From Flaviramulus_B aquimarinus (GTDB lineage: Bacteria > Bacteroidota > Bacteroidia > Flavobacteriales > Flavobacteriaceae), in NCBI RefSeq assembly GCF_039543205.1, contig NZ_BAABJH010000001.1:1736001-1800000 (forward strand): a DNA stretch of 64,000 bases. The letters run 5' to 3'. The notes under the pieces were generated by a model that searched no databases, was not told the origin of the DNA, and saw only the letters and a list, made by a program, of their open reading frames with translations. The first letter of the stretch is position 1; every line of letters begins with the position of its first letter. The translations under genes and the position numbers were made by a program. Shown piece after piece: positions 18,629 through 27,729 of the stretch.

Positions 18629-18762
18629 ATGAAATACTTTTTCTAAATGACAAAAACATGTAATTTGCATATTATTACGTCAAAATTTAGTAGTTTTCCT
18701 AAAATTTTGAACGTTTTTGTCCAAATTTTAATAATTTTTTTGGTCCAATTAACTATAAAGGT

Positions 18763-19764
18763 ATGAGTAAAATCTCAGCGGCAATTACAGCTGTAGGCGC
18801 ATATGTGCCAGACTATGTATTAACGAATCAGATTCTAGAAACGATGGTTGATACTAATGACGAATGGATTACCAGTAGAACAGGAATTAAAGAACGTCGA
18901 ATTCTAAAAGAAGAAGGCAAAGGAACATCGTATTTAGCTATTAGAGCAGCAAAAGATCTTATCAATAAAAAAGGTATAGATCCCAAAGATATAGAACTTG
19001 TTATTGTTGCAACAGCAACTCCAGATATGAAAGCAGCTTCAACAGCATCGTTCACAGCTTCAGAAATTGGAGCAATAAACGCGTTTTCGTTTGATATGGA
19101 CGCAGCATGTTCTAGTTTTTTATATGGCATGTCTGTAGCTTCAAGCTTTATTGAATCAGGGCGCTATAAAAATGTATTACTTATAGGGGCAGATAAGATG
19201 TCTTCTATTATTAATTATAAGGACAGAGCAACCTGTATTATTTTTGGAGATGGAGCAGGAGCTGTTTTATTTGAACCTAATGATGAGAATTTAGGGCTTC
19301 AAGATGAATATCTAAGAAGCGACGGTACAGGACGAGAATTTTTACAAGCGACTTATGGTGGTTCTTCTCATGCGTTGACTCCAGAAGCCTTGGAAAAAGG
19401 AGGGCATTATGCATTTCAAGAAGGTAGAACAGTATTTAAAAATGCGGTATTTAATATGGCAGACGCTACTGTTAAAATATTAGAACGTAATAATTTAACT
19501 AAGGACACTGTCGATTGGCTTGCTGCACATCAAGCAAACAAACGAATTATTGATGCCACAGCGCAAAGAATAAATTTAGAAGAGGATAAAGTAATGATGA
19601 ATATCCATAAGTATGGAAATACAACATCAGCTACTTTACCATTACTTATAAACGATTACGAATCACAACTCAAAAAAGGCGATAATATTATATTTGCTGC
19701 CTTTGGAGGAGGATTTAATTGGGGGGCCATTTATTTAAAATGGGCATATAATTCAAAAAACTAA
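18763..19764 (+). CDS. fabH: 3-oxoacyl-ACP synthase III (KAS III)
   Basis: This 333-residue condensing enzyme has the complete FabH triad: Cys116 in DMDAACSSF, His256 in AAHQANKRI and Asn286 in KYGNTTSATLP. The start (ITAVGAYVPDYVLTN, then DEWITSRTGIKERR) is typical. It condenses acetyl-CoA or branched acyl-CoA primers with malonyl-ACP to start fatty-acid synthesis. Position between rpmF and accB/accC is the conserved fatty-acid cluster order in Flavobacteriaceae. A preference for branched primers would be expected in this group but is not read from the sequence. Confidence 0.96.
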   Translation: MSKISAAITAVGAYVPDYVLTNQILETMVDTNDEWITSRTGIKERRILKEEGKGTSYLAIRAAKDLINKKGIDPKDIELVIVATATPDMKAASTASFTASEIGAINAFSFDMDAACSSFLYGMSVASSFIESGRYKNVLLIGADKMSSIINYKDRATCIIFGDGAGAVLFEPNDENLGLQDEYLRSDGTGREFLQATYGGSSHALTPEALEKGGHYAFQEGRTVFKNAVFNMADATVKILERNNLTKDTVDWLAAHQANKRIIDATAQRINLEEDKVMMNIHKYGNTTSATLPLLINDYESQLKKGDNIIFAAFGGGFNWGAIYLKWAYNSKN

Positions 19765-19786
19765 CCACTAACTAATTAGCAAAACT

Positions 19787-20272
19787 ATGGATATAAAAGA
19801 GATTCAAAACCTAATCAAGTTTGTTGCCAAATCTGGTGCTAGCGAGGTTAAATTAGAAATGGATGATATTAAAATTACCATTAAAACAGGATCAGAGGAA
19901 GGAACTGCTGTGCATTATGCACCTGTTGCAGCTCCAGTACCGCAAGTTGCAGCTCCAGTAGCAGCAGCTCCATCAGTCGCTCCTGCTTCAGAAGAAGCAG
20001 CTCCAGCCGCTGCTGCCACTGAAGATTCAAAATATATAACTATAAAATCACCAATAATTGGTACGTTCTATAGAAAACCAGCACCAGACAAACCTTTATT
20101 TGTTGAGGTAGGACAAACCATAGCAGAAGGCGATGTGCTTTGTGTTATAGAAGCGATGAAACTTTTTAATGAAATAGAGTCTGAAGTTTCAGGAAAAATA
20201 GTTAAGATTTTAGTTGATGATGCCTCACCGGTAGAGTTTGATCAACCATTATTTTTAGTAGATCCATCTTAA
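19787..20272 (+). CDS. accB: Biotin carboxyl carrier protein of acetyl-CoA carboxylase
   Basis: This 161-residue protein has an N-terminal helical region, an Ala/Pro-rich flexible linker (about 45-82), and a C-terminal biotinyl domain. That domain contains VIEAMKLFNEIE, in which Lys125 is the biotinylation site. It carries carboxybiotin between AccC and the carboxyltransferase. It starts 22 nt after fabH and precedes accC by 83 nt, in which an attenuator-like hairpin lies. Length and architecture are standard. Confidence 0.96.
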   Translation: MDIKEIQNLIKFVAKSGASEVKLEMDDIKITIKTGSEEGTAVHYAPVAAPVPQVAAPVAAAPSVAPASEEAAPAAAATEDSKYITIKSPIIGTFYRKPAPDKPLFVEVGQTIAEGDVLCVIEAMKLFNEIESEVSGKIVKILVDDASPVEFDQPLFLVDPS

Positions 20273-20295
20273 TATAAATCCCAATTTTCAATTCC

Positions 20296-20332
20296 CAAAT
20301 TCCAATATATAAATTTTGGAATTTGTTTTTTG
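20296..20332 (+). terminator. Attenuator-like hairpin between accB and accC
   Basis: CAAATTCCAA (20296-20305) pairs perfectly with TTGGAATTTG (20316-20325) around a 10-nt loop and is followed by TTTTTTG. The stem is AT-rich, so partial termination that sets the accB:accC ratio is more likely than a full stop. Confidence 0.55.
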
Positions 20333-20355
20333 AATATTGAAAATTTGAAGAATTT

Positions 20356-21708
20356 ATGTTTAAAAAAATATTGATTGCCAATAGAGGAGAAATAGCACTA
20401 CGTGTTATTAGAACCTGTAAAGAAATGGGTATTAAAACAGTGGCTGTTTATTCTACTGCTGATGCCGAAAGCTTGCATGTTAAATTTGCAGATGAAGCCG
20501 TTTGTATAGGGCCAGCACCAAGCAGTGAGTCTTACTTAAAGATGTCTAACATTATATCAGCTGCAGAAATCACCAATGCAGATGCCATCCATCCAGGATA
20601 TGGTTTCTTATCTGAAAATGCTAAGTTTTCAAAAATTTGTGAAGAGCACGGTATAAAATTCATAGGTGCTTCTCCAGATATGATCGATCGCATGGGCGAT
20701 AAGGCGAATGCTAAAGAAACCATGAAAGCAGCAGGTGTACCTTGTGTACCAGGAAGTGAAGGTATTATTCAGGATTTTGCTGAATGTGAAAAACTAGCAA
20801 AAGAGACAGGGTATCCTGTTATGCTTAAAGCTTCTGCTGGAGGCGGAGGAAAAGGTATGCGTGGTGTTTTTAAACCAGAAAATCTTAAAGATGCTTGGGA
20901 CTCAGCTAGGCAAGAAAGTAAAGCGGCATTTGGAAATGACGATATGTATATGGAAAAACTCATTGAAGAGCCACGACATATAGAAATTCAAATTGTAGGC
21001 GATTCTCGTGGAAAAGCATGTCACTTATCAGAAAGAGATTGCTCTATACAGCGTCGCCACCAGAAGTTAACAGAAGAAACACCATCTCCTTTTATGACGT
21101 CAGCACTTCGTAAAAAAATGGGAGAAGCTGCAGTAAAAGCCTCAGAATATATTAAGTATGAAGGCGCTGGAACTATTGAGTTTTTAGTTGATAAGCATAG
21201 AAATTTCTACTTTATGGAAATGAATACGCGTATTCAAGTAGAACACCCAATTACAGAGCAAGTTATAGACTTCGACTTAATTCGTGAGCAAATACTAGTA
21301 GCTGCAGGAGTACCAATTTCAGGAAAAAATTACACTCCTAAATTGCACTCTATTGAATGTAGAATAAATGCCGAGGATCCATTTAATGATTTTAGACCAT
21401 CGCCAGGTGTTATAACAACACTACATGCTCCGGGAGGACATGGTGTGCGCTTAGACACACATGTATATGCAGGTTATGCCATCCCGCCAAATTATGATTC
21501 TATGATTGCCAAGTTAATTACAACAGCGCAAACCAGAGATGAGGCGATCAATAAAATGAAACGTGCTTTAGATGAGTTTGTTATAGAAGGTATTAAAACT
21601 ACAATCCCTTTTCATAGACAATTAATGGATCATCCAGATTATTTAGCTGGTAATTATACTACTAAGTTTATGGAAGATTTTGTTATAGAAAAACAAACAG
21701 AACAATAA
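20356..21708 (+). CDS. accC: Acetyl-CoA carboxylase, biotin carboxylase subunit
   Basis: This 450-residue ATP-grasp enzyme begins FKKILIANRGEIALRVIRTC. It has the glycine-rich ATP loop KASAGGGGKGMRG, the CHLSERDCSIQRRHQK block and the active-site EMNTRIQVEHPITE. It carboxylates biotin on AccB using ATP and bicarbonate, the first half of malonyl-CoA synthesis. The length is typical. A strong terminator follows 10 nt after the stop, closing the fatty-acid cluster. Confidence 0.97.
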   Translation: MFKKILIANRGEIALRVIRTCKEMGIKTVAVYSTADAESLHVKFADEAVCIGPAPSSESYLKMSNIISAAEITNADAIHPGYGFLSENAKFSKICEEHGIKFIGASPDMIDRMGDKANAKETMKAAGVPCVPGSEGIIQDFAECEKLAKETGYPVMLKASAGGGGKGMRGVFKPENLKDAWDSARQESKAAFGNDDMYMEKLIEEPRHIEIQIVGDSRGKACHLSERDCSIQRRHQKLTEETPSPFMTSALRKKMGEAAVKASEYIKYEGAGTIEFLVDKHRNFYFMEMNTRIQVEHPITEQVIDFDLIREQILVAAGVPISGKNYTPKLHSIECRINAEDPFNDFRPSPGVITTLHAPGGHGVRLDTHVYAGYAIPPNYDSMIAKLITTAQTRDEAINKMKRALDEFVIEGIKTTIPFHRQLMDHPDYLAGNYTTKFMEDFVIEKQTEQ

Positions 21709-21718
21709 ATAATTAAGA

Positions 21719-21745
21719 CTCCGAAAGCAATTTCGGAGTTTTTTT
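21719..21745 (+). terminator. Rho-independent terminator after accC
   Basis: CTCCGAAA pairs with TTTCGGAG around a GCAA tetraloop and is followed by seven T residues. It ends the fabH-accB-accC transcript. Confidence 0.93.
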
Positions 21746-21875
21746 ATAGTGTTACCTCTTAATAACTATTGAGACTCAATCTTTAAAGTAGCAGTCCACA
21801 AAATTCAGTTTTATAGAAGCAATCTTCAGATTCACATCCTCTGTCTTCTGACCAAAAAAATACTATATTTACAAC

Positions 21876-22628
21876 ATGCAAATCCCAAAAGGAAAAAAAA
21901 TATACTTTGCTTCTGATAATCATTTAGGAGCACCAACAAAAGAAGCCTCTTTTCCTCGCGAAAAGAAATTTGTAGCATGGTTAGATGAAGTAAAGCACGA
22001 CGCAGCAGCTATTTTTCTATTAGGTGATTTGTTTGATTTTTGGATGGAGTTTAAAACCGTAGTTCCTAAAGGTTTTACCAGAACACTTGGTAAGCTTGCA
22101 GAAATCTCGGACTCAGGAATACCGATTTACTATTTTGTTGGTAACCATGACCTTTGGATGAATGGTTATTTTGAAGAAGAACTCAACATTCCTGTATATC
22201 ACAAACCCAAAGAATTTACATTTAATGATAAAACGTTTTTTATAGGTCATGGTGATGGTTTAGGACCAGGAGATAAAGGCTATAAACGCATGAAAAAAGT
22301 GTTTACAAATCCATTTTGTAAATGGTTGTTCCGATGGTTGCATCCAGATTTAGGCGTACGAATAGCTCAACATTTATCTGTAAAAAACAAACTTATTTCT
22401 GGCGATGATGATGCCAAATTCCTTGGCGAAGACAACGAATGGCTTGTGCAATACTGTAAACGTAAATTAGAAGACAAACATCGTGATTATTTTGTGTTTG
22501 GCCACAGGCACTTACCGCTGAATATAGACCTAAACGAAAACTCAAAATACATCAACCTTGGCGATTGGATTCAGTATTACACCTACGGGGTTTTTGATGG
22601 AGAGAAAATGGAGTTAAATAAATTTTAA
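21876..22628 (+). CDS. lpxH: UDP-2,3-diacylglucosamine diphosphatase-type metallophosphoesterase
   Basis: This 250-residue calcineurin-like phosphoesterase has all metal-binding blocks: FASDNHLGAP at about 12-21, LLGDLFDFW, FVGNHDLWM, FIGHGDGLGPGDKGYKRMKK and VFGHRHLP. The GHGDGLGPGDKGYK block is typical of the Bacteroidetes LpxH branch, which hydrolyses UDP-2,3-diacylglucosamine to lipid X in lipid A synthesis. Other phosphoesterase substrates are possible. Its stop overlaps the convergent MFS gene stop by 4 nt. Confidence 0.85.
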   Translation: MQIPKGKKIYFASDNHLGAPTKEASFPREKKFVAWLDEVKHDAAAIFLLGDLFDFWMEFKTVVPKGFTRTLGKLAEISDSGIPIYYFVGNHDLWMNGYFEEELNIPVYHKPKEFTFNDKTFFIGHGDGLGPGDKGYKRMKKVFTNPFCKWLFRWLHPDLGVRIAQHLSVKNKLISGDDDAKFLGEDNEWLVQYCKRKLEDKHRDYFVFGHRHLPLNIDLNENSKYINLGDWIQYYTYGVFDGEKMELNKF

Positions 22629-23893
22629 TCTCCACTCTCATGAGCTTTCATATCATTTGTTAAATCCAAATCCCTAAGCACAGGGTTTTTAATGCCAATA
22701 GCAAAAACTGTAATTAAGGTCATAGTACCTCCAAAAACTACTGCAGCAACAGGACCAATTAATTTAGCAGCTAAACCACTTTCAAAAGCACCTAGCTCAT
22801 TTGATGAACCTACAAACATAGAGTTAACTGAAGATACACGACCACGCATATCATCAGGTGTTTTTAACTGTAGAATGGTTTGACGGATTATCATAGAAAT
22901 ACCATCGGCTGCACCGCTAATAAACAACATCAAGACACTTATCCAGAATATGTTAGACAGCCCAAAACCGATAATACTAACACCAAATATAAATACGGCT
23001 ATTAGTAATTTTTTGCCCGTATTTTTACTTATTGGAATATAAGTTGTAGCAAACATAGTTACGATGCTACCCATAGATATGGAGGCGTTTAGAATACCAA
23101 AACCTTCGCTACCTACTTCTAAAACATCTTGTGCAAAAATTGCTAAAATAGCAACAGTTCCTCCAAATAAAACAGCAATCATATCAAGCGTTAAGGCGCC
23201 TAAAATAGCTTTGTTTTTAAACACGAATCGCACACCAGCTTTTAAACTTTCTTTTACAGGTTCACCAATTTTTTTATTCAAAATAGGTTTCTTTTTTATC
23301 AGAAAGGTCATGAAAAATGAAATAACAACCAAAACAAAAACCACACACAGTGTATTATCTACACCTATCCAACTAATAAAAAACCCGCCAAACAGTGCAC
23401 CTAAAACTGCTGCTGTTTTCCAGGTGCTTGTACTCCATGTAGCCGCATTGGGGTATATTTTTTTAGGCACAATTAAAGCCACTAAAGAGAAAATAATAGG
23501 ACCAAAAAAAGAACGCAAAAACCCGCCAAAAAACACAAGGGCATAAATAGAATATAAAATAGATTTTGTAGACCAGTTACCAAGTACCTCATCAGTAGTT
23601 AAAAAAAACAATCCTAAACTAATCAGGGAAAAGGCTGCAATACAAAGCGCAAAAAGATTCCGTTTTTCTTTTTGGTCAACAATATGTCCAGCAAAAAGCG
23701 CCATGGTAAAAGCTGGTATGATTTCCATGAGACCAATAATTCCAAGAGAAAGAGGGTCTTTGGTTAAACTGTATACTTGCCATTCAATAACAATAAATTG
23801 CATAGACCATCCAAAAACCAAAAACAAACGCAATAATAAAAAAATGTTGAATTCTTTAATTCGTAAGGCTGCATAAGGGTCGGTTTTTGCCAT
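22625..23893 (-). CDS. MFS transporter, EntS/MFS_3-like exporter
   Basis: This 422-residue inner-membrane protein has about twelve hydrophobic segments and the MFS motif LFAGHIVDQKEKR after helix 2. RGRVSSVNSMFVGSSNELGAFESG near the C-terminal half is characteristic of the MFS_3 (EntS-like) group. That group exports siderophores, macrolides or other small molecules. The substrate here is unknown and no biosynthetic genes are adjacent. It is downstream of recJ-like gene order by 3 nt on the minus strand, so the two may share a transcript. Confidence 0.84.
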   Translation of the reverse strand: MAKTDPYAALRIKEFNIFLLLRLFLVFGWSMQFIVIEWQVYSLTKDPLSLGIIGLMEIIPAFTMALFAGHIVDQKEKRNLFALCIAAFSLISLGLFFLTTDEVLGNWSTKSILYSIYALVFFGGFLRSFFGPIIFSLVALIVPKKIYPNAATWSTSTWKTAAVLGALFGGFFISWIGVDNTLCVVFVLVVISFFMTFLIKKKPILNKKIGEPVKESLKAGVRFVFKNKAILGALTLDMIAVLFGGTVAILAIFAQDVLEVGSEGFGILNASISMGSIVTMFATTYIPISKNTGKKLLIAVFIFGVSIIGFGLSNIFWISVLMLFISGAADGISMIIRQTILQLKTPDDMRGRVSSVNSMFVGSSNELGAFESGLAAKLIGPVAAVVFGGTMTLITVFAIGIKNPVLRDLDLTNDMKAHESGD

Positions 23894-23896
23894 ATT

Positions 23897-25591
23897 TTAT
23901 TTCTTAATGTCTCTTAACTTCATTTGTAAACTAACATTCCCACGCCATTCATTTTCATCAATAGAATATACGGCTCTAAATGGTTTTCCTTCGGAAATCA
24001 TATCATATTTATCTCCCATACTAAACCCTATACCAATTAATTTACTTGAAGATTTAGGTTGTGTAGCCGTTAGCCGTAAATGTTTTTTATCTGCCCCTAC
24101 ACATTTTCCGAAGCCCGTGTCCATTAAATTTTCAGACAAAAAAATGGGGGTCATATTACTAGGGCCGTAAGGTGCAAACTGTTTTAAAATTCTATAAAAC
24201 TTAGGTGTTATATCTTTTAAATCTATTTTAGCGTCAATCTTAATTTCAGGTGTTAGTAAATTTTTATCTATGGTTTTGGCAACTACATCTTCAAAAGCTT
24301 GTTTAAAAGCTTCATAGTTTTCTTCTTCTAAGGTTAAGCCCGCGGCGTATTTATGTCCACCAAATTGTTCAATGTGTTCTTTGCATGCTTCCAAGGCATT
24401 GTATATATCAAAACCTTTTACCGAACGCGCTGAGGCTGCAAGCTTATTGCCGCTTTTTGTAAATACTAAAGTAGGCCTGTAATAAGTTTCGGTTAATCTA
24501 GAAGCCACAATACCAATAACACCTTTATGCCAATTTTCATGGTAAACAACCGTAGTAAGGCGGTTCTGTTCTTTTTGTTCTTCAATTTGTTTGAGAGCTG
24601 CTTCTGTAATTTGCTTATCTGTTTCACGTCTGTCTAAATTATAATCATTAATCTCTGCAGCATATTTAGCAGCTAAGTCATTATCATTTTCTACTAATAG
24701 AGCCACAGCAAAGTTGCCATGCTTCATACGTCCAGCGGCATTAATTCGAGGGGCTACAATAAAAACAACATCGGTAATGGTAAGTTCTGTTTTTTCTACC
24801 TGATTAAGAATGGCTTTAATGCCCGGTCTTGGATTAGTATTTATAATACGTAAACCGGAATGAGCCAGTATTCTATTTTCACCATCAATAGGTACGATAT
24901 CTGCACCAATTGCCGAGGCTACTAAATCTAAATATTCGGTTAGATCATTAGCGGTTTTACCTTCTTTTGAAGCCAATGCCTGTACCAATTTAAAGCCAAC
25001 ACCACAACCACATAATTCTTTATAAGGATATTCGCAATCGTCTTGTTTAGGGTCTAAAACAGCAGCAGCATCGGGTATTTTATCCCCAGGTCTATGGTGA
25101 TCACAAATAATAAAATCGATACCTAGTTTTTTAGCGTGAGCTACTTTTTCAACGGATTTTATACCACAATCTAAAGCAATAATAAGCGAAAAATCATTTT
25201 CTAAAGCAAAGTTTATGCCTTTGTATGAAATGCCATAACCCTCATCATATCGATTGGGAATGTAAGTATAAACTAAATTGTGTTTTGTTTTTAAATAGGA
25301 AGACATTAAGGCCACCGATGTGGTGCCATCAACATCATAATCGCCATAAACTAAAATATTTTCTTTATTAGCTATGGCTTTTTCAATTCGTGCTACAGCC
25401 TTATCCATATCTTTCATTAAGAATGGATCATGTAAGTCGTCTAGACTTGGTCTAAAAAAATGTTTGGCATCTTCATACGTTTCAATACCTCGTTGTATTA
25501 GCAATGAGGCTAAAATAGAATCAATTTGAAGTGCTTTTTGCAAGGCTTCAACTTTTTCTGCTTGAGGTTTAGGTTTTAAGGTCCAACGCAA
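23897..25591 (-). CDS. recJ: Single-stranded-DNA-specific exonuclease RecJ
   Basis: This 564-residue protein shows the DHH phosphoesterase motifs VYGDYDVDGTTS, ALDCGIKSVEK and ICDHHRPGD, the DHHA1 block (FGGHKYAAGLTL) and a C-terminal OB-fold (RAVYSIDENEWRGNVSLQMK). RecJ degrades single-stranded DNA 5' to 3' in recombination and mismatch or base excision repair. The length is typical of Bacteroidetes RecJ. The MFS gene begins 3 nt after its stop. Confidence 0.95.
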   Translation of the reverse strand: MRWTLKPKPQAEKVEALQKALQIDSILASLLIQRGIETYEDAKHFFRPSLDDLHDPFLMKDMDKAVARIEKAIANKENILVYGDYDVDGTTSVALMSSYLKTKHNLVYTYIPNRYDEGYGISYKGINFALENDFSLIIALDCGIKSVEKVAHAKKLGIDFIICDHHRPGDKIPDAAAVLDPKQDDCEYPYKELCGCGVGFKLVQALASKEGKTANDLTEYLDLVASAIGADIVPIDGENRILAHSGLRIINTNPRPGIKAILNQVEKTELTITDVVFIVAPRINAAGRMKHGNFAVALLVENDNDLAAKYAAEINDYNLDRRETDKQITEAALKQIEEQKEQNRLTTVVYHENWHKGVIGIVASRLTETYYRPTLVFTKSGNKLAASARSVKGFDIYNALEACKEHIEQFGGHKYAAGLTLEEENYEAFKQAFEDVVAKTIDKNLLTPEIKIDAKIDLKDITPKFYRILKQFAPYGPSNMTPIFLSENLMDTGFGKCVGADKKHLRLTATQPKSSSKLIGIGFSMGDKYDMISEGKPFRAVYSIDENEWRGNVSLQMKLRDIKK

Positions 25592-25648
25592 TTTTATAAG
25601 TTTTTAAAATGCACTAAAGTTTAAAAAAACAAACAAGTAAATTCAACT

Positions 25649-26077
25649 TTATATACTTTTATTATGGAAATGGGTTTTTATTTGTAATTCTGAAAATTGA
25701 CGAAACATTTCCATAACGCCACAATATTTCTCTACTGATAAATCGACTGCTTTTTGGAGTTTTTTTTCATTTAAATTATCACCTTGAAAGTAAAAATGCA
25801 TGGCCACTTTATCATAATATTTAGGATGTTCATCAGTTAAGTTGGCTTCAATGTCAATTTTAAAATCATCAACTTTTAGTTTCATCTTCTTTATTAAGGA
25901 CGCTACGTCTAAGCCAGCGCAACCAGCCAATCCAGATAGCAATAATGCTTTTGGCCTATAGCCTTCACTTTTCCCTCCGTTTTCTTGACCTGCATCTATA
26001 AACAAGTTATGACCAGATGGGTTTGTACTTTCAAACTTCATATCGCCCAACCAAGTTGTTGTAATATTAACTGCCAT
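25649..26077 (-). CDS. OsmC/Ohr family protein
   Basis: This 142-residue protein has the OsmC fold pattern, with LLSGLAGCAGLDVASLIKKM carrying the first reactive cysteine and VEKYCGVMEMF the second. OsmC/Ohr members are thiol peroxidases that reduce organic hydroperoxides. The short YhfA-like subgroup often has unknown substrates, and this protein matches that subgroup. It is divergent from the AhpD-like gene, another redox-related protein, 58 nt away. Confidence 0.85.
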   Translation of the reverse strand: MAVNITTTWLGDMKFESTNPSGHNLFIDAGQENGGKSEGYRPKALLLSGLAGCAGLDVASLIKKMKLKVDDFKIDIEANLTDEHPKYYDKVAMHFYFQGDNLNEKKLQKAVDLSVEKYCGVMEMFRQFSELQIKTHFHNKSI

Positions 26078-26135
26078 TTTTTATGAATTTTTTTTGTTTC
26101 TTGTAGTTTCAAAAATAAGACTAAAAAACAAACTT

Positions 26136-26726
26136 ATGCCTTTAGTAACACCTTTATCTGCGGATTATGATTTGGAAACCAAAAACCTTGCCGAGTTTTT
26201 TAATGAAACCTTGGGGTTTTGCCCAAATTCAGTTTTAACTATGCAACGTCGTCCTGCTATAAGTAAGGCTTTTATTAATTTGAATAAAGCGGTTATGGCC
26301 AATGAGGGACGAGTAACTTCAGCTTTAAAACGTATGATTGCATGGGTGTCTAGTAATTCTACGGGTTGCAGATATTGCCAGGCACATGCCATAAGAGCGG
26401 CGGAGCGTTATGGTGCAGAACAAGAGCAATTGGATAACATTTGGGAATATAGAACACATCCAGCATTTAGCGAAGCAGAACGTGCAGCTTTAGACTTTTC
26501 GTTATTGGCTAGTCAAGTACCAAATGGAGTGGATGAAACTATTAAAAAGCGTTTGCACGAGCATTGGAATGAAGGTGAAATTGTTGAAATGCTAGGTGTT
26601 ATTTCATTATTTGGATATTTAAATAGATGGAATGATAGCATGGGAACTTCAATTGAAGATGGCGCGGTTGAGAGTGGTGAGCAGTATTTAGGTAAACATG
26701 GTTGGGAAAAAGGCAAGCATGTATAG
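26136..26726 (+). CDS. Carboxymuconolactone decarboxylase / AhpD-like protein
   Basis: From ATG 26136 the protein has 196 residues. The CMD-domain core contains SSNSTGCRYCQAHAIRAAERYG, with the CxxC-H redox motif of alkylhydroperoxidase-D-like proteins, and an EIVEMLGVISLFGYLNRWND helix typical of the peroxidase-related subfamily. A TTG at 26094 would give an implausible basic extension. The protein is predicted to be cytoplasmic and to handle peroxides through its CxxC. The divergent OsmC gene suggests shared stress response. Confidence 0.86.
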   Translation: MPLVTPLSADYDLETKNLAEFFNETLGFCPNSVLTMQRRPAISKAFINLNKAVMANEGRVTSALKRMIAWVSSNSTGCRYCQAHAIRAAERYGAEQEQLDNIWEYRTHPAFSEAERAALDFSLLASQVPNGVDETIKKRLHEHWNEGEIVEMLGVISLFGYLNRWNDSMGTSIEDGAVESGEQYLGKHGWEKGKHV

Positions 26727-26798
26727 ATTGTTAGACTTTTAGAGCATTTTCACTTTTAGATAGATTAGATTGAAACCTTTTTATGTATGGAGTGTCTT

Positions 26799-27368
26799 TT
26801 AAAATAAAAAATGCACGCGTTCCCTCAATACTGGCAAAACGGCAACCTCAAACCAAGGATTTTGTGTTAGCCAAAACCGGTTTCGAGGTGATGGGTGTGG
26901 TAAGGGTAAAAACTTAGGTAGGTATGCATTATAATTTCTAACTGTTTCGGTTAATGTTTTCTTTGCTGCTTTTCCTAAATAGTACTTTTGGGCATACATA
27001 CCAATTAAAATAACGAGTTCCACATCTTTAAGTTCATCAAATAAAGGTTTATGCCATTGTGGAGCACATTCAGGCCGTGGCGGTAAATCACCAGTTTTTC
27101 CTTTTCCAGGATAACAAAATCCCATGGGGATTATGGCGAATTTGGTTTCATCATAAAAATCTTCAACAGAAACATTCAGCCATTTGCGTAATTGTTTGCC
27201 GCTGGCATCATCCCAAGGAATGCCCGAAGCATGCACTTTAGTCCCTGGCGCTTGACCAATGATTACAATTTTAGAATTTGGATGTGCTGAGACTACAGGT
27301 CTTGGACCTAAAACCAAATGTTTTTCGCAAATGGTACATTGCTTTATGTCTTGGAGTAAATCTTGCAT
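26799..27368 (-). CDS. Uracil-DNA glycosylase family protein
   Basis: This 189-residue protein has the UDG-superfamily active-site block KIVIIGQAPGTKVHASGIPW and the C-terminal LPLPHPSPRNRFW with the catalytic histidine motif. Two N-terminal cysteines (CTICEKH) resemble part of the Fe-S site of family 4 enzymes, but the other two expected cysteines are not seen. It may act on uracil or another damaged base in DNA. It is immediately upstream of the hopJ-like gene on the minus strand order, with abutting ends. Confidence 0.82.
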   Translation of the reverse strand: MQDLLQDIKQCTICEKHLVLGPRPVVSAHPNSKIVIIGQAPGTKVHASGIPWDDASGKQLRKWLNVSVEDFYDETKFAIIPMGFCYPGKGKTGDLPPRPECAPQWHKPLFDELKDVELVILIGMYAQKYYLGKAAKKTLTETVRNYNAYLPKFLPLPHPSPRNRFWLTQNPWFEVAVLPVLRERVHFLF

Positions 27369-27713
27369 TTATTTTTCTTTTAAAGGCATGCCTTCAAAAG
27401 TTAATCCTTCAAAACCTGTGTTCATGAAATTTCTAATATTTTGATGCCCAGTACCTTTTGGGTCTTTTAATACATCATTAAAATAAAGTTGTCCGAAGCA
27501 GGCTAAAGTTTCGTCTTTAGTAAGCTCTTGTGCTTTAGCAAATGCAAATAACTTGCATGATCCTAAATTTTGCCCTTTTGCATTCTCTAAAGTTCCATTT
27601 TTAAAGGCTGTTGATGTGAATTCGTAATGCTCATCTATAACGTTTATGGTTTCGGAAAACTCAATTTGTGTTGGGGTTTTCTGTAATTTATTCTTGAAAG
27701 CTTCTAAGTTCAT
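27369..27713 (-). CDS. HopJ-type family protein
   Basis: The 114-residue product from ATG 27713 (NLEAFKNKLQKTPTQIEF, then CFGQLYFNDVLKDPKGTGHQ) matches the HopJ family. That family was named after a Pseudomonas type III effector but is widespread in free-living bacteria, where its role is unknown. A possible upstream start at 27749 would add 12 residues that overlap rsmI. The stop abuts the downstream UDG-like gene, so rsmI, hopJ and this glycosylase probably form one transcript. Confidence 0.85.
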   Translation of the reverse strand: MNLEAFKNKLQKTPTQIEFSETINVIDEHYEFTSTAFKNGTLENAKGQNLGSCKLFAFAKAQELTKDETLACFGQLYFNDVLKDPKGTGHQNIRNFMNTGFEGLTFEGMPLKEK

Positions 27714-27729
27714 TCTGATATATAAAATT

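Noticed and set aside
23064..23546. 160-codon plus-strand frame
   Set aside because: It lies wholly antisense to the MFS transporter, whose membrane-helix codons read as basic and hydrophobic residues on the other strand; no independent signals.
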